The notes under the pieces are model-generated. The model saw nothing but the letters and a program-made list of their open reading frames with translations. It made no database searches and had not been told where the DNA came from. From Saccharum officinarum (Eukaryota; Streptophyta; Magnoliopsida; Poales; Poaceae), in assembly GCA_020631735.1 (NCBI GenBank), contig CM036170.1:67967737-68031736 (forward strand): 64,000 nt of DNA, read 5' to 3'. Both the position numbers and the translations under genes were made by a program. The stretch's first letter is position 1; the number at the start of each line of letters is the position of its first letter. Below, piece by piece: positions 10,686 to 21,056 of the stretch.

Positions 10686-12036
10686 TGAAATTCTTCGGTT
10701 TCATAAACCTCATAATCATCTGAAATAGCTGATCTTCTAACTCTTTCTGATCTTCTAAGATTCTGATTGTTTGGCGCTACTTGGGGTTGTTGTTGTTGTT
10801 CTTCCTGATGCTCGACATGTGGTTCTAATGGATCCTGAAGGACAGGTTCCGGATTTTCAGTGGATGTCGGCAACGGAGAACTAACAACCGGTGCTGGCAC
10901 TACAGTGTCTAACACTGTTGGTGCAACAGCTATGGGTAGCACAAAGAATTGTTCCTGAAGCATTGGAGTAGGGGCATAAACTCTTTTCTCCTCTAAACTA
11001 ATCTCTTGTGCTACCTTGCTCCCCTTATCAAATCATCTTCTAAGAACTCAGCATGTCTGGTTTCCACAAACTTAGTATGCCTGTCAGGGCAGTAAAAGCG
11101 GTAACCTTTTGACCTATCTGGGTAGCCAATGAAATGGCAACTAACTGTCTTAGGATCTAATTTCCCTAAATTTGGGTAAAATATCTTAGCCTCAGCAGGA
11201 CAGCCCCACACCTTTAAGTGCTTAAGTGAGGGTACTCTGCCGGTCCATAGCTCGTACGGTGTTTTAGGCACCGACTTACTTGGAACACGATTAAGAATGT
11301 GAATGGCGGTTTTCAACGCCTCCATCCACAAGCTTACCGGTAGGGTGGAGTAGCTAATCATACTTCTTACCATATCCATTAAGGTACGGTTTCTTCTCTC
11401 AGCCACTCCATTCTGCTGAGGATCTCCTGGCATGGAATACTGGGCAACTATGCCATTTTCCCGAAGGAACTTTGCAAAAGGTCCTGGAACTTGGCCATAC
11501 GGGGTATGTCGCCCATAATATTCCCCACCACGGTCTGATCTTACTATTTTAATCTTCTTATTATGCTGATTTTCTACTTCTGCCTTGAATATCTTAAACT
11601 TATCTAATGCCTCTGATCTTTCTTTTATTGGATAAATATAGCCAAAACGTGAATAATCATCAGTGAAAGTTATGAATGAATCATAACCATCCACACTCTT
11701 AACAGGAAATGGACCACAAATATCTGTGTGAATTATTTCTAAGTTTCCTGCACTTCGTTTGGCATCTTTCTTAACTTTCTTAACATACTTACCCTTAATA
11801 CAATCTACGCACTGATCTAATTCTGAGAGTTGTAATGGCGGAAGAATTTCAGCCTTGACTAATCTATCAATTCTCCCCCTCGAAATGTGGCCTAATCTAC
11901 AATGCCACAATTTCGAAGAGTCAATCTGAATTTTCTTACGCTTTCTATTTACATTCGTAGACGATGGAACTTTTTCATTCTCAACGGATATAGCATTAAT
12001 ATTCTCAGAAACTGATAACAAATAAAGTTTGTCTTG
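10686..12036 (-). pseudogene. Copia integrase and RT N-terminus, inverted copy
   Basis: Read on the minus strand, this continues in frame from gag-protease after a TGA at 12039-12037. It contains the zinc-binding region (HCRLGH.., CVDCIKGK) and the integrase catalytic core, with Asp in HTDICGPF, Asp in RSDRGGEY and Glu in GVAERRNRT. After that comes the C-terminal [10 protein letters not shown] and [16 protein letters not shown] region. A one-base deletion in a G-run near 11026 (four G against five in the plus-strand copy) shifts the frame. The block ends at 10686 within the Glu/Gln-rich linker before RT (YEVYETEEFH). Substitutions against the plus copy include Tyr for Asn in KIFxPNL and Pro for Leu in ENxEPV. 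Confidence 0.88.
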
Positions 12037-13350
12037 TCAGAAGGCAAGACCAACACACTTATCATTTAAAAGTATCTTACATCTGCCATTTCCAAAATGG
12101 CAAGACAATCCATCATCATCTAACTTACTAACACTTATTAAGTTTCGATGCAAAGAAGGAACATAGAGTACATCAGAAAGCCTAAGTACAAAACCATCTA
12201 ATAATGCTAAAGTCAAATCGCCAGTGGCTTTGACGTCGGCTTGTACTCCATTTGCCACCTTAATTGTTCTTTCGCCTCTTTGCAGGGTTCTCCTCGTATG
12301 GAATCCCTGTAAAGAATTGACAACATGAATTGTTGCACCTGAGTCAATCCACCAAGTAGATTTAACATAACTAATATATAAGGATTCATCTACAAATGTA
12401 ACTAAATCCTCACCATGCTTGTTGAGGTACTTCAAGAAACCAAGACAATCCTTTTGCATGTGTCCTGTTTTCTCACAGAACATGCACTGATTTGGTGCTA
12501 GCCAAGGCTTCTTGCGGAGTGGGTTCTGTGGCCTGTTTTGGTCCTGAGCCCCATTATTGTTCTGAGCAGTCTGAGGGTTCTGAGGGGCTTTGCCCTGAGA
12601 GTTTGATGCCTGAGCATTAGAGGAAGAGCTACCATCCCATTTTGGCTTTCCTTGTGGTTTGGCATTCTTATGGTAGAACTTCTTATTGTTGTTATGCTTC
12701 ACGAAGAGAGCAGAGTCTCCCCGTGATTCCTTAAGTCTTTCCTCCTCCTGAGTGGCTTGCCCAAGGAGCTTCTCAATGTTCCAGTCCTCAGGTGCCATGT
12801 TGTAATGCACAACAAAGGCTTCAAACTCCTTTGGCAAAGAAGCTATGATCACATGAACGACAAATGGATCTGGAAGAACCATCTTCATTGATGCGAGCTT
12901 AGATGCCAAGGTGTTCATCCTCAGTATGTGCTCTCTAATACCACCACCAGTGTATTTCTTATTGATAAACTCTCTAATAAGCACACTGGCTTGAGTCTTA
13001 GTTGTACCATGAAACTGAGTTTTGACTTTTTCTAAATACTCAGTGATGGTGGTGCACTCAGGCAGTGATCCTCTGATGGGCTCTGAAATAGTTGCTTTAG
13101 CCAATGTCAGACATTTCTTATTGGAGTTGTCCCATTTTTTCTTAGCAAGATCATAGGACATCCTCACTGACGCATGCTCACGCTTGCGTGTAGCAAACGC
13201 TTCATCAGTCTCATTTTGTGCAATGACCGGTTCCTCAGGTTCCTGAGGGAACGGTTCATTGAGAGCTAAGTCATTGTCAGTCATGACAAGGGCTAATTCA
13301 TACTGCTCACGCCACGTCTTATAGTTGGTCCCGTTAAGCTTCGGGACCAT
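12037..13350 (-). pseudogene. Copia gag-protease, inverted copy
   Basis: The minus-strand frame opens with ATG at 13350 (MVPKLNGTNYKTW..), a copia gag N-terminus. It holds the retrotransposon gag domain (about residues 20-230), a CCHC zinc knuckle CMFCEKTGHMQKDC (about 287-300) and the aspartic protease signature WWIDSGATIHV (about 331-341). An in-frame TGA at 12039-12037 separates it from integrase. A single stop could be a mutation or a recoding site; given the frameshift downstream I take it as damage. The block reads opposite to the LTRs, so the LTR promoter cannot produce it in sense. Confidence 0.9.
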
Positions 13351-13370
13351 CTGTACCCAGTTGGTGAGTC

Positions 13371-13671
13371 CTGAAATTCATATACAAAAAAAATGTGAGT
13401 AAACTTAGTAAAAGGAAATGACTGAATTTGAAATTGCATGTATTAAAACAACGTTGGTCAGTATTAATACATACAATCCTTTGTACATTAAATCTATATC
13501 ACCGTTGGGCAAGATTTAGAAATAATGCACATTAACTGATGGACTAAGCAATTATAATATTGATATAATCGACGCTGGTCAAAAAATAACAATATTATAA
13601 AATTTTCTAATTTGCTCCATAACTAAATCTTTTATTGGTTCGAATATAATTAAGGAGCAAAATATACTTAC
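13371..13671 (-). other. Probable intron in the copia leader
   Basis: On the minus strand a consensus donor GTAAGT (13671-13666) and a pyrimidine-rich acceptor ending TTTCAG (13371) frame 301 AT-rich bases. The acceptor lies 20 bases before the gag ATG at 13350. AT content well above the flanking coding sequence also suits a plant intron. If real, the full-length (genomic) and spliced (gag-pol) RNAs of this element differ. The intron is retained in both leader copies. Confidence 0.5.
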
Positions 13672-14085
13672 TGAGCAGCGGAAAAACGTGAATAAACTAA
13701 ACTAATTCTTAATTCCAGAAACATTTCTAATATTGTCACTAAAAATTTTATCACATTTGATCAAAATTTGACTAAATTTAAAATCATGAAAATACTCATG
13801 CTAAATATATTTCTGGAAAATGAAATCTTTACTAATTGATATGGGCTATTGAAAAAAAAAAGTATATTTTGCTCCTTAATTATATTCGAACCAATAAAAG
13901 ATTTAGTTATGGAGCAAATTAGATAATTTTATAATATTGTTATTTTTTGACCAGCGTCGATTATATCAATATTATAATTGCTTAGTCCATCAGTTAATGT
14001 GCATTATTTCTAAATCTTGCCCAACGGTGATATAGATTTAATGTACAAAGGATTGTATGTATTAATACTGACCAACGTTGTTTTA
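13444..14085. repeat. Leader palindrome of the copia element, 226-bp arms
   Basis: Arms 13444-13669 and 13860-14085 are inverted copies with one visible mismatch, flanking a 190-bp unique spacer. A second inverted pair, 10686-11257 against 14085-14661 (integrase C-terminus to the start of RT), extends the symmetry. The gag-integrase block 11258-13443 is present only in the left arm. Confidence 0.9.
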
Positions 14086-16236
14086 CCGTACGAGCTATGG
14101 ACCGGCAGAGTACCCTCACTTAAGCACTTAAAGGTGTGGGGCTGTCCTGCTGAGGCTAAGATATTTAACCCAAATTTAGGGAAATTAGATCCTAAGACAG
14201 TTAGTTGCCATTTCATTGGCTACCCAGATAGGTCAAAAGGTTACCGCTTTTACTGCCCTGACAGGCATACTAAGTTTGTGGAAACCAGACATGCTGAGTT
14301 CTTAGAAGATGATTTGATAAGGGGGAGCAAGGTAGCACAAGAGATTAGTTTAGAGGAGAAAAGAGTTTATGCCCCTACTCCAATGCTTCAGGAACAATTC
14401 TTTGTGCTACCCATAGCTGTTGCACCAACAGTGTTAGACACTGTAGTGCCAGCACCGGTTGTTAGTTCTCCGTTGCCGACATCCACTGAAAATCTGGAAC
14501 CTGTCCTTCAGGATCCATTAGAACCACATGTCGAGCATCAGGAAGAACAACAACAACAACCCCAAGTAGCGCCAAACAATCAGAATCTTAGAAGATCAGA
14601 AAGAGTTAGAAGATCAGCTATTTCAGATGATTATGAGGTTTATGAAACCGAAGAATTTCATATGGAGGATGATCCCACTACATATGAACAAGCCATGAGA
14701 AGCGAACACTGTGAGAAGTGGTTAGAAGCAATGAGAGATGAAATAAGTTCCATGGATTCCAATAAAGTTTGGGAACTGATGGAAATTCCTAAGGGAGCTA
14801 AGAAGGTTGGTTGTAAATGGGTTTATAAAACTAAGTATGACTCCCAGGGGAATGTTGAAAGACGTAAGGCGCGACTCGTGGCAAAAGGCTTTACTCAGAG
14901 AGAAGGAATTGATTACAATGAGACTTTCTCTCCGGTCTCATGTAAAGATTCTTTTAGAATAATAATGGCGCTAGTAGCACATTTTAATTTAGAATTACAT
15001 CAAATGAACGTTAAGACGGCATTTCTAAATGGGGATCTTGAGGAAGATGTCTACATGGCACAACCGAAAGGTTTTGTCATGGAAGGAAAAGAGAACATGG
15101 GGTGCCGCCTAAGGAAGTCCATTTATGGACTAAAACAAGCTTCAAGACAATGGTATTTGAAGTTTGATAATACAATAAGAAAGTTTGGGTTTAAGGCAAA
15201 TGTAGAGGACAATTGCGTTTATGTAAAGTTTAAGAATTCTAAGTTTATCTTCTTAGTTCTATACGTGGATGATATTTTGCTAGCGAGCAACGATGTCAAC
15301 CTACTAATAGAGACTAAGAAGTTCTTGTCCTCGCATTTTGACATGAAAGACCTCGGTGAAGCTTCTTTCGTTCTGGGGATTGAAATTCATCGTGATAGAA
15401 ATAGAGGGGTATTAGGGCTGTCACAAAAGGCATACATAGAAAAGATTCTTAAGAAATATAGTATGCATAAGTGCAGTCCATCACCTGCACCCATAGTCAA
15501 GGGCGATAAGTATGGAGAACACCAGTGTCCCAAGAATCAGATCGAGCTCGAGCAAATGAAATCAGTACCTTATGCTTCAGCCGTCGGAAGCTTACAATAT
15601 GCTCAAATTTGTACTCGCCCTGACATAGCATTTGTTACCGGGTTACTTGGCAGATATCAGAAAAATCCAGGTGCAGAACACTGGAAGTTAGTTAAGAAAG
15701 TCTTGCGTTACTTGCAGGGCACTAAAGGCTTCATGCTAAGTTATAATAAGACGGACTCACTTGAGATAGTGGGGTTCTCAGATTCAGATTATGCGGGGGA
15801 TGAAAGGAAATCCACGTCAGGCTACATATTCACCCTCGCAGGTGGAGCCATATCGTGGAAAAGCTCCAAACAGACTCTCGTCACATCATCGACGATGTAC
15901 GCTGAGTTTGTAGCATGTTATGAGGCCTCGGGGCAGGTGAGTTGGCTTAAGAAGTTTTTGCCCGGATTAAGAGTGGTAGATAGCATTGAGAGACCACTTA
16001 AGTTATACTGCGATAATAATCCCGCAGTTGAATATGCTCACAATAATAGGTCAAGTGGTGCTGCCAAACACATTGACATCAAGTACTATGTTGTGAAAGA
16101 GAAAGTTCAGGATCATGTTATAAGTCTTGAGTATATTAAGACGGATAATATGTTAGCGGATCCGCTCACAAAAGGCCTACCACCCAACGTGTTTAGAAAA
16201 CACCTAGCCGGCATGGGGTTAAGGGAAAGCCTATGA
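14085..16236 (+). pseudogene. Copia integrase C-terminus, RT and RNase H (plus copy, gag and protease deleted)
   Basis: The frame is open from leader sequence to a TGA at 16234-16236. It starts in the integrase C-terminal region ([17 protein letters not shown]), passes the Glu/Gln-rich linker, then the copia-type RT (KARLVAKGFTQ.., MNVKTAFLNG, SIYGLKQA, catalytic YVDD at 15262-15273) and RNase H (SDSDYAGD near 15780, KHIDIKYY near 16066). RT and RNase H show no stop and keep their catalytic motifs, so these domains are recently derived from an active lineage. The upstream junction joins leader directly to integrase at 14085/14086, so there is no natural start and no gag or protease. Confidence 0.88.
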
Positions 16237-16447
16237 TTCCTGAACACTTAGGGCCCTTTTAGTTAGAACTCTGTCTCAAATTAGAGAGATGTACTGTAGC
16301 TGTCAAGTCCAATAGAAATTGTTTCTGTGACGATGAGACGCGCTCTACGCATTTCTTTATAATGAGATGGAGTTAAGTGCTAAGCATTTAAGTTAGGTAT
16401 TTAAATTAAGAATAAGACAAGGTTGAGATAAGTTATTAGAAGAGATC

Positions 16448-16458
16448 AAGGGGGAGAA
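16448..16458 (+). other. Polypurine tract of the copia element
   Basis: AAGGGGGAGAA lies directly against the right LTR start at 16459, as required for plus-strand priming. Confidence 0.85.
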
Positions 16459-16913
16459 TGTTAGGGTTTTTGATCTCTCCTCCTATTGGACCCAACGGCC
16501 CATTAGGGACCTTGATCCGCTCCTTGATCGGGGGAGCCCAACCCACCTATGGTTGGAGGGCCCCTGTCACGTGCGGTACATAAATAGAGGTGGGAGGCCG
16601 GGGCACGGATCACCGAGTTCGACCGGCCGCCACAACTCCCACCGACAAACCCTAGACCCTACTCCGATCACAGGGACCGCACAAGTGACGGGAAGCTCTT
16701 CTCCGCCGCCACTGCACCTCCTTCCTCGCCATGGAGGACTCCAGCTCCTCGGCACCGAAGACCGATGGTCGCTACTCACCCCCTTAACTCCTTTTACTTT
16801 CGTGTATCACTAGATTGTATATTAAGTCATGTTATGCAAGGATGAAATCGATCTCTTTAATTAGTGTAATCTTGACTAATCACACTGTTAGAAGATCTAA
16901 CTGGGATCTAACA
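16459..16913 (+). repeat. Right LTR of the copia element, complete
   Basis: 455 bp, TGTTAG..CTAACA, with 6-bp inverted ends and followed by the target duplication GTGGG (16914-16918). It holds the U5 end that the left LTR lacks. Confidence 0.93.
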
Positions 16914-17262
16914 GTGGGCCGACGACGGCGAGTGGGAGGAGGAAGAGGAGGCCTCGTCGTCGTCGGAGGGCGAGCACCACCACCACCACCACGGGAGGAG
17001 AGAGGATCATCACGATCACGACTCTGAGGTGACCATCAGGATCACCAAGAGGCAGCTCCACGAGCTAATGGAGAAGAATGGCAGCAGCGGTCACGGCGGG
17101 CTACCGCTACCGGGGTTTGGGAGCGGCCGGCGGTCGGCGGAGCAGCTGCTGGCGGATATCATGAACTCCGGCGAGGTGCACCACCGCGACCACCACAGGG
17201 AGGAGCACTGGCACTGGAAGCCCGCGCTGCAGAGCATCCCCGAGACCTTCGAGTCATCATGA

Positions 17263-18169
17263 CACGTACACGAGTCTGATCTCTCGGTATTTGGTGGTTC
17301 AGTAATTCAGTCGTCGTCGTCTTCGCCTTGTTCGGTGTAATCACTTCGGTCGGCGTACACTGTGTACAGTAGATATAAACTTTTTCAGACATGTACATAA
17401 GTCTAGGGGAAATTAATGAATTGTTGGGTCCATTTCAGCTGCGGGAAAGGAATCTGTGCAAGGCCAATTGCTGAAGTTCCGTTCATACGCCGCCCGTCCA
17501 CGAGCAAACGAATACGATCGCGAAAGAAGAGGCATTTTCCCTTTTATTACATGAACAAAAGTAATGCGAAAAAATGTCTGAAACTGGCAAAGCAAAAGAA
17601 GTTAGGAACCATGCAGCATCCTTACGCGGTTCATTGGCCGAATTTCGTCGATCAGTATCCGGCTATCCGCGCACCAGGCCTAATCATACCCTGCCGTCTG
17701 CAGTCCGGGCTTGGAGATCATGAACGGAGGACATGAAGAAGGTGGGCGACGGCCGACGGCGGAAGGCGGGCGGAAGATCGCGTGGTCGGCGTGCGTAGAG
17801 TAGGGAGTGGATGGGCCACCCTGATTTTTGGCCGGCCGCCGTCCGCTGGCGTGCACGCAGGGCCGGTCCTGAGTATTTTTGAACCTAGAACGAAACTAAA
17901 ATTTTAGACCTTTTTTTATATGAACATGATAATACTACTAGTACTGTCCATTGGTACTATATACATACACATACAAAATGTCATTAATAAACAGTTAACT
18001 GAATGCAAAAGCAATATTCATATGAAATAATTCGTATACATATTAAATTACCACAAAAAATTCTTCTAACATTCCTTGATGCGAAGCCATCGATATCAAT
18101 CTCATCCAACAATCGCTTGGCATGGTACTGTTAAAATTAAGATCAACAATTACTCAATTAGCAACTACA
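17263..18169. other. 3' flank of the MGNC gene, no further gene seen
   Basis: The first 150-250 bases (T-rich, including the atgtacataag region near 17390) probably hold the 3' untranslated region and poly(A) site. A 106-codon frame at 17416-17736 has no recognisable motif. The stretch 17870-18120 is AT-rich and unassigned. Confidence 0.45.
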
Positions 18170-18180
18170 ATTTCATAAAG

Positions 18181-18899
18181 GAAAAAGTCTACTAGACCCC
18201 CCAAACTATAGGGGTGGTCTAGTTTACCCCCTCAACTATGAAACGGTCTAATTTATCCCATGAACTTTGCAAAACCGGCCAAATCACCCCTCGAGCGGTT
18301 TTGGACGGCGGTTTTGCTATAGTAACAACGGTTTTGCTACAGTAACAGTGGTTTTGTCCTTTTCTTTTTAAATTTACTTCGTCTGAATCTTTGAAAAATC
18401 ATAGTAAATCACAAAAATAAAATAAAATGAAAAATTCAATTTTGTTGGACTCCACATGAGTATATCTACACAGTGAATATATAATATAGTATGCTTTAGT
18501 ACAAAGTTTTTGTTGTATGAATTATTCAAATTAATTACAGAAAAAAAATAGATCAAAATTTACAACAAAAACTTTGTACTAAAGCATACTATATTATATG
18601 TTCACTGTGTAGATCTACTCATGTGGAGTCCAACAAAATTGAATTTTTCATTTTGTGATTTTTTTTTGTGATTTACTATGATTTTTCAAAGATTCAGACG
18701 AAATAAATAAAAAAAGAAAAGGACAAAATCACTGTTATTGTAGCAAACCGTTGTTACTGTACCAAAACCGCCGTTCAAAACCGCTCGAGGGGTGATTTGG
18801 CCGGTTTTGCAAAGTTCAGGGGGTAAATTAGACTGTTTCATAGTTGAGGGGGTAAACTAAACCACCCCAATAGTTGGGACGATCAAGTAGACTTTTTCT
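18181..18899. mobile_element. Foldback MITE, probably Mutator-like, 719 bp
   Basis: Nearly the whole element is an inverted repeat. The left arm runs from gaaaaagtctact at 18181 and the right arm ends agtagactttttct at 18899, with about 340 bp per arm and a loop of roughly 40 bp around 18520-18560. The 11-bp sequence atttcataaag precedes (18170-18180) and follows it (18900-18910). This is within or near the 9-11 bp duplication size of Mutator-like elements. No transposase is encoded. Confidence 0.82.
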
Positions 18900-18910
18900 A
18901 TTTCATAAAG

Positions 18911-19697
18911 TAGAGATCATGCAAGAAATAATTAGTAAAATTATTTCAGATTCCAACCTTGCTGGTTGGTGCCGCCTGGCGCCTGCCTCCGATCCTCTCC
19001 TCGCTAGAATTGCCAATAAGCCGTAAGCCGATTGCCGAACAGGGATTTAGGTTTAGGGAATCAGAGACGATCACGTCCACGTGAGAGGTGAGGTGAGATT
19101 AGGGCCTTGTGATACTGATTTGCCGCTGGAATTCTGGAAACTGGAAGTCTCGAACGCGCCGCCAGGCCCCGCCCGCCTTGCGCCGACGCCGCACGCGCAG
19201 GAAAGGCCGAAGGCGGAACCGCGGAAGGTCGCGTGCGTGCTCCTGGCACCGTGATCACGGGAATACGGGATCTAGCGTTGGCGTCGTAGCATATACGTAT
19301 TATTACTAGTAGCGTATAGCCGTATACATATATGGGTGGGGGCCCATCGGTGGAATGGACCTGGGACGGACGTCCCTCCCTCCCCCCAGGGCCGGGCCTG
19401 TGCACGCTAGCCGATCCAACCTGCGTGTTCGCGACTTTGACGGAGCGCGATGGTCCACGGTCGCTTGCGCCGTTGCGCGGTGTGCATGTTCGAGCTAGGG
19501 CCACTGTCAGCGCGCCGAGGCCCGGGACATGGCCTACGCGGATGCGGCAGCGGAAGCAGCCAAGCAGCAACCGAGTGTTTTTGGTCACTCCTGGCACTCG
19601 ATTTTTTGCCCATGCATCCATAAATGTGAAAATTGCCGCCATGGTTATTGATGCTCATCAATTAATGAAACATTAACCAATACCGTTACGAGTTCAC
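18911..19697 (+). promoter_or_regulatory. Upstream region of the pectate lyase gene
   Basis: This covers the interval between the foldback MITE and the TATA box. GC-rich frames on both strands (19061-19661) look like composition effects. No defined regulatory motif is claimed. Confidence 0.4.
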
Positions 19698-19705
19698 TTT
19701 AAATA
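19698..19705 (+). promoter_or_regulatory. Candidate TATA box of the pectate lyase gene
   Basis: TTTAAATA lies 227 bp before the ATG at 19932. A start near 19730 would leave a 200-nt leader containing upstream ATGs (see findings), so a start closer to the coding region is possible. Confidence 0.4.
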
Positions 19706-19931
19706 GACACAAACAAACGCTGTTACATGCATTCGGCAGTTTCAATCAAACAAACACAAACACCTCAATGGCATCTCGCCCTGCTGCTGCCCAATGTATT
19801 GAAACCGCCGCCCTCCTCAAAATGGCGATCGAGGAAACGTCTTTACAAGTTCCTCGGGCCTCGTACGTCGTCTTCTATATCTCAAACAAAGCGCAACAGG
19901 CTTCGTTCGAGCTTGACACGTCTCGAGCAGC

Positions 19932-21056
19932 ATGGCCTCCAAAGAATTCGTCGTCGTCTTCCTTTTAATCCTCCATGTCGCACTGACGAAGGTCCATGCC
20001 TCAAACATCATCGACCGGTGCTGGCGCCGCCAGCCCAACTGGGCCGCCAACCGGCAGCGGCTGGCCGTGTGCTCGGTGGGCTTCGCGGGGAAGATGCGGC
20101 AGAACCGCGGGGCCGGGGTCATCCGGTACACGGTCACTGACCCGGGCGACGACCCGGTGCGGCCGCGCCCAGGCACGCTGCGGTACGGCGCGACGGTGCT
20201 GGCCGGGAAGGTCTGGATCACCTTCTCGAGGAGCATGCACATCAGGCTGGCGCAGCCGCTGTTCGTGAAGAGCTTCACGGCCATCGACGGGCGCGGCGCC
20301 GACGTGCACATCGCGGGGGGCGCGGGCATCGTGCTGTACCAGGTGCGCAGCGTCATCGTCCACGGCCTGCACATCCACGACTGCCGGTCGCAGCCGCAGG
20401 GCCCGGCGGTCAGGCCCGGCGGCGCCGTGCAGCCGGTGGCCGGCGGCATGGACGGCGACGCCATCCGGCTGGTGTCCAGCACCAAGGTGTGGATCGACCA
20501 CAACTCCCTGTCGCGGTGCGAGGACGGGCTGGTGGATGTGACCGTCGGCTCCACCGACGTGACCATCTCCAACAACTGGTTCTTCAACCACGACAAGGTC
20601 ATGCTGCTCGGCCACGACGACGGCCACGCCGCCGACAGCCGGATGCGCGTCACCGTCGCGTTCAACCGGTTCGGCCCCAACGTCAACCAGCGCATGCCAA
20701 GGATTAGGCATGGCTACGCTCACGTCGTGAACAATTTATACATGGGATGGAAAGACTACGCCATCGGAGGAAGCATGGGACCAAGCGTCAAGAGCCAGGG
20801 CAACCTGTTCATGGCTTCCGGCCCAGCAGATAACAAGAAGGTGACGAGAAGGATGCCGGTGGCGGGGAGGGATGGGGGGGACTGGGCCTCCATCGGGGAC
20901 TCCTTCGAGAACGGCGCTTTCTTCAAGCAGACGGGCAGCAGGGTGCGGCCGAATTACAACAAGCATCAGGCCTTCGCGGCAGCCAGCTCCAACGAAGTAA
21001 GGTCGCTGACCAAGGACGCCGGCGTTCTCAGGTGCTCTGTCGGCTCCGCGTGCTGA
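19932..21056 (+). CDS. Pectate lyase (polysaccharide lyase family 1, Amb a 1-like)
   Basis: This single 374-residue frame encodes a secreted enzyme that cleaves de-esterified homogalacturonan in the cell wall by calcium-dependent beta-elimination. Residues 1-23 are a signal peptide (hydrophobic FVVVFLLILHVAL, ending VHA). Residues 25-55 hold the plant N-terminal block (IDRCWR..PNWAANRQRLAVCSVGFAGK). The parallel beta-helix follows, with WIDHNSLSRCEDGLVDVTVGS (187-207; calcium-site Asp198 and Asp202) and NNWFFNHDKVMLLGH (224-228 core). The catalytic-Arg motif RMPRIRHGYAHVVNN (254-268) has Arg254 in the PelC Arg218 position. No internal stop and no intron are seen; many plant homologues have introns. 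The start was chosen because it opens the signal peptide. Very high GC fits a grass GC-rich gene. Pollen or wall-remodelling roles are known for the family; the role here is not determined. Confidence 0.95.
   Translation: MASKEFVVVFLLILHVALTKVHASNIIDRCWRRQPNWAANRQRLAVCSVGFAGKMRQNRGAGVIRYTVTDPGDDPVRPRPGTLRYGATVLAGKVWITFSRSMHIRLAQPLFVKSFTAIDGRGADVHIAGGAGIVLYQVRSVIVHGLHIHDCRSQPQGPAVRPGGAVQPVAGGMDGDAIRLVSSTKVWIDHNSLSRCEDGLVDVTVGSTDVTISNNWFFNHDKVMLLGHDDGHAADSRMRVTVAFNRFGPNVNQRMPRIRHGYAHVVNNLYMGWKDYAIGGSMGPSVKSQGNLFMASGPADNKKVTRRMPVAGRDGGDWASIGDSFENGAFFKQTGSRVRPNYNKHQAFAAASSNEVRSLTKDAGVLRCSVGSAC

Larger units (their letters stand above)
10254..16913 (+). mobile_element. Ty1/copia retrotransposon with an internally inverted body
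   Basis: The 6660-bp element has TG..CA ends and a perfect GTGGG duplication. The right LTR is complete (455 bp). The left LTR lacks its last 23 bp and the primer site. Between them lies an inverted block, 13669 down to 10686, reading leader, gag, protease, integrase and the start of RT on the minus strand. Next comes a unique spacer (13670-13859), then a plus-strand block that starts with the same leader (13860-14085), jumps directly to the integrase C-terminus and continues through RT and RNase H to the polypurine tract. As built it cannot make a normal gag-pol transcript. The two LTRs look identical over 432 bp, so the insertion is recent. Confidence 0.9.
10211..17262 (+). pseudogene. Small MGNC-type plant protein gene, disrupted by a copia insertion in codon 15
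   Basis: Coding segments are 10211-10253 and 16919-17262. With the element and one GTGGG target duplicate left out of account, the two segments share one frame and encode 128 residues with no stop. The N-terminus MGNCTASQ has Gly2 and Cys4, suited to N-myristoylation and palmitoylation, so membrane association is likely. It is followed by an acidic run (residues about 18-23), a Ser run, six or more His, a segment VTIRITKRQLHELM, then LLADIMNSGEV and a C-terminal HWKPALQSIPE motif. I recall this layout from small uncharacterised plant proteins related to MGNC/DUF4228-like families; the function is unknown. In this haplotype the first 14 codons run into the LTR and stop after about 42 foreign codons. 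The coding part looks otherwise intact, so other alleles may be functional. Confidence 0.8.

Noticed and set aside
10254..16913. Two separate copia elements in opposite orientation
   Set aside because: Only one pair of target duplicates exists and both LTRs point the same way; the inversion affects only the body, so a single rearranged element explains it better.
17416..17736. 106-codon plus-strand frame behind the MGNC gene
   Set aside because: Starts within the probable 3' untranslated region and has no recognisable motif.
19061..19676. 193-codon minus and 114-codon plus frames before the pectate lyase
   Set aside because: Composition-driven overlapping frames without protein features.
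19817..20723. Long minus-strand frames (292 and 240 codons) opposite the pectate lyase
   Set aside because: Antisense shadows of a very GC-rich coding sequence.
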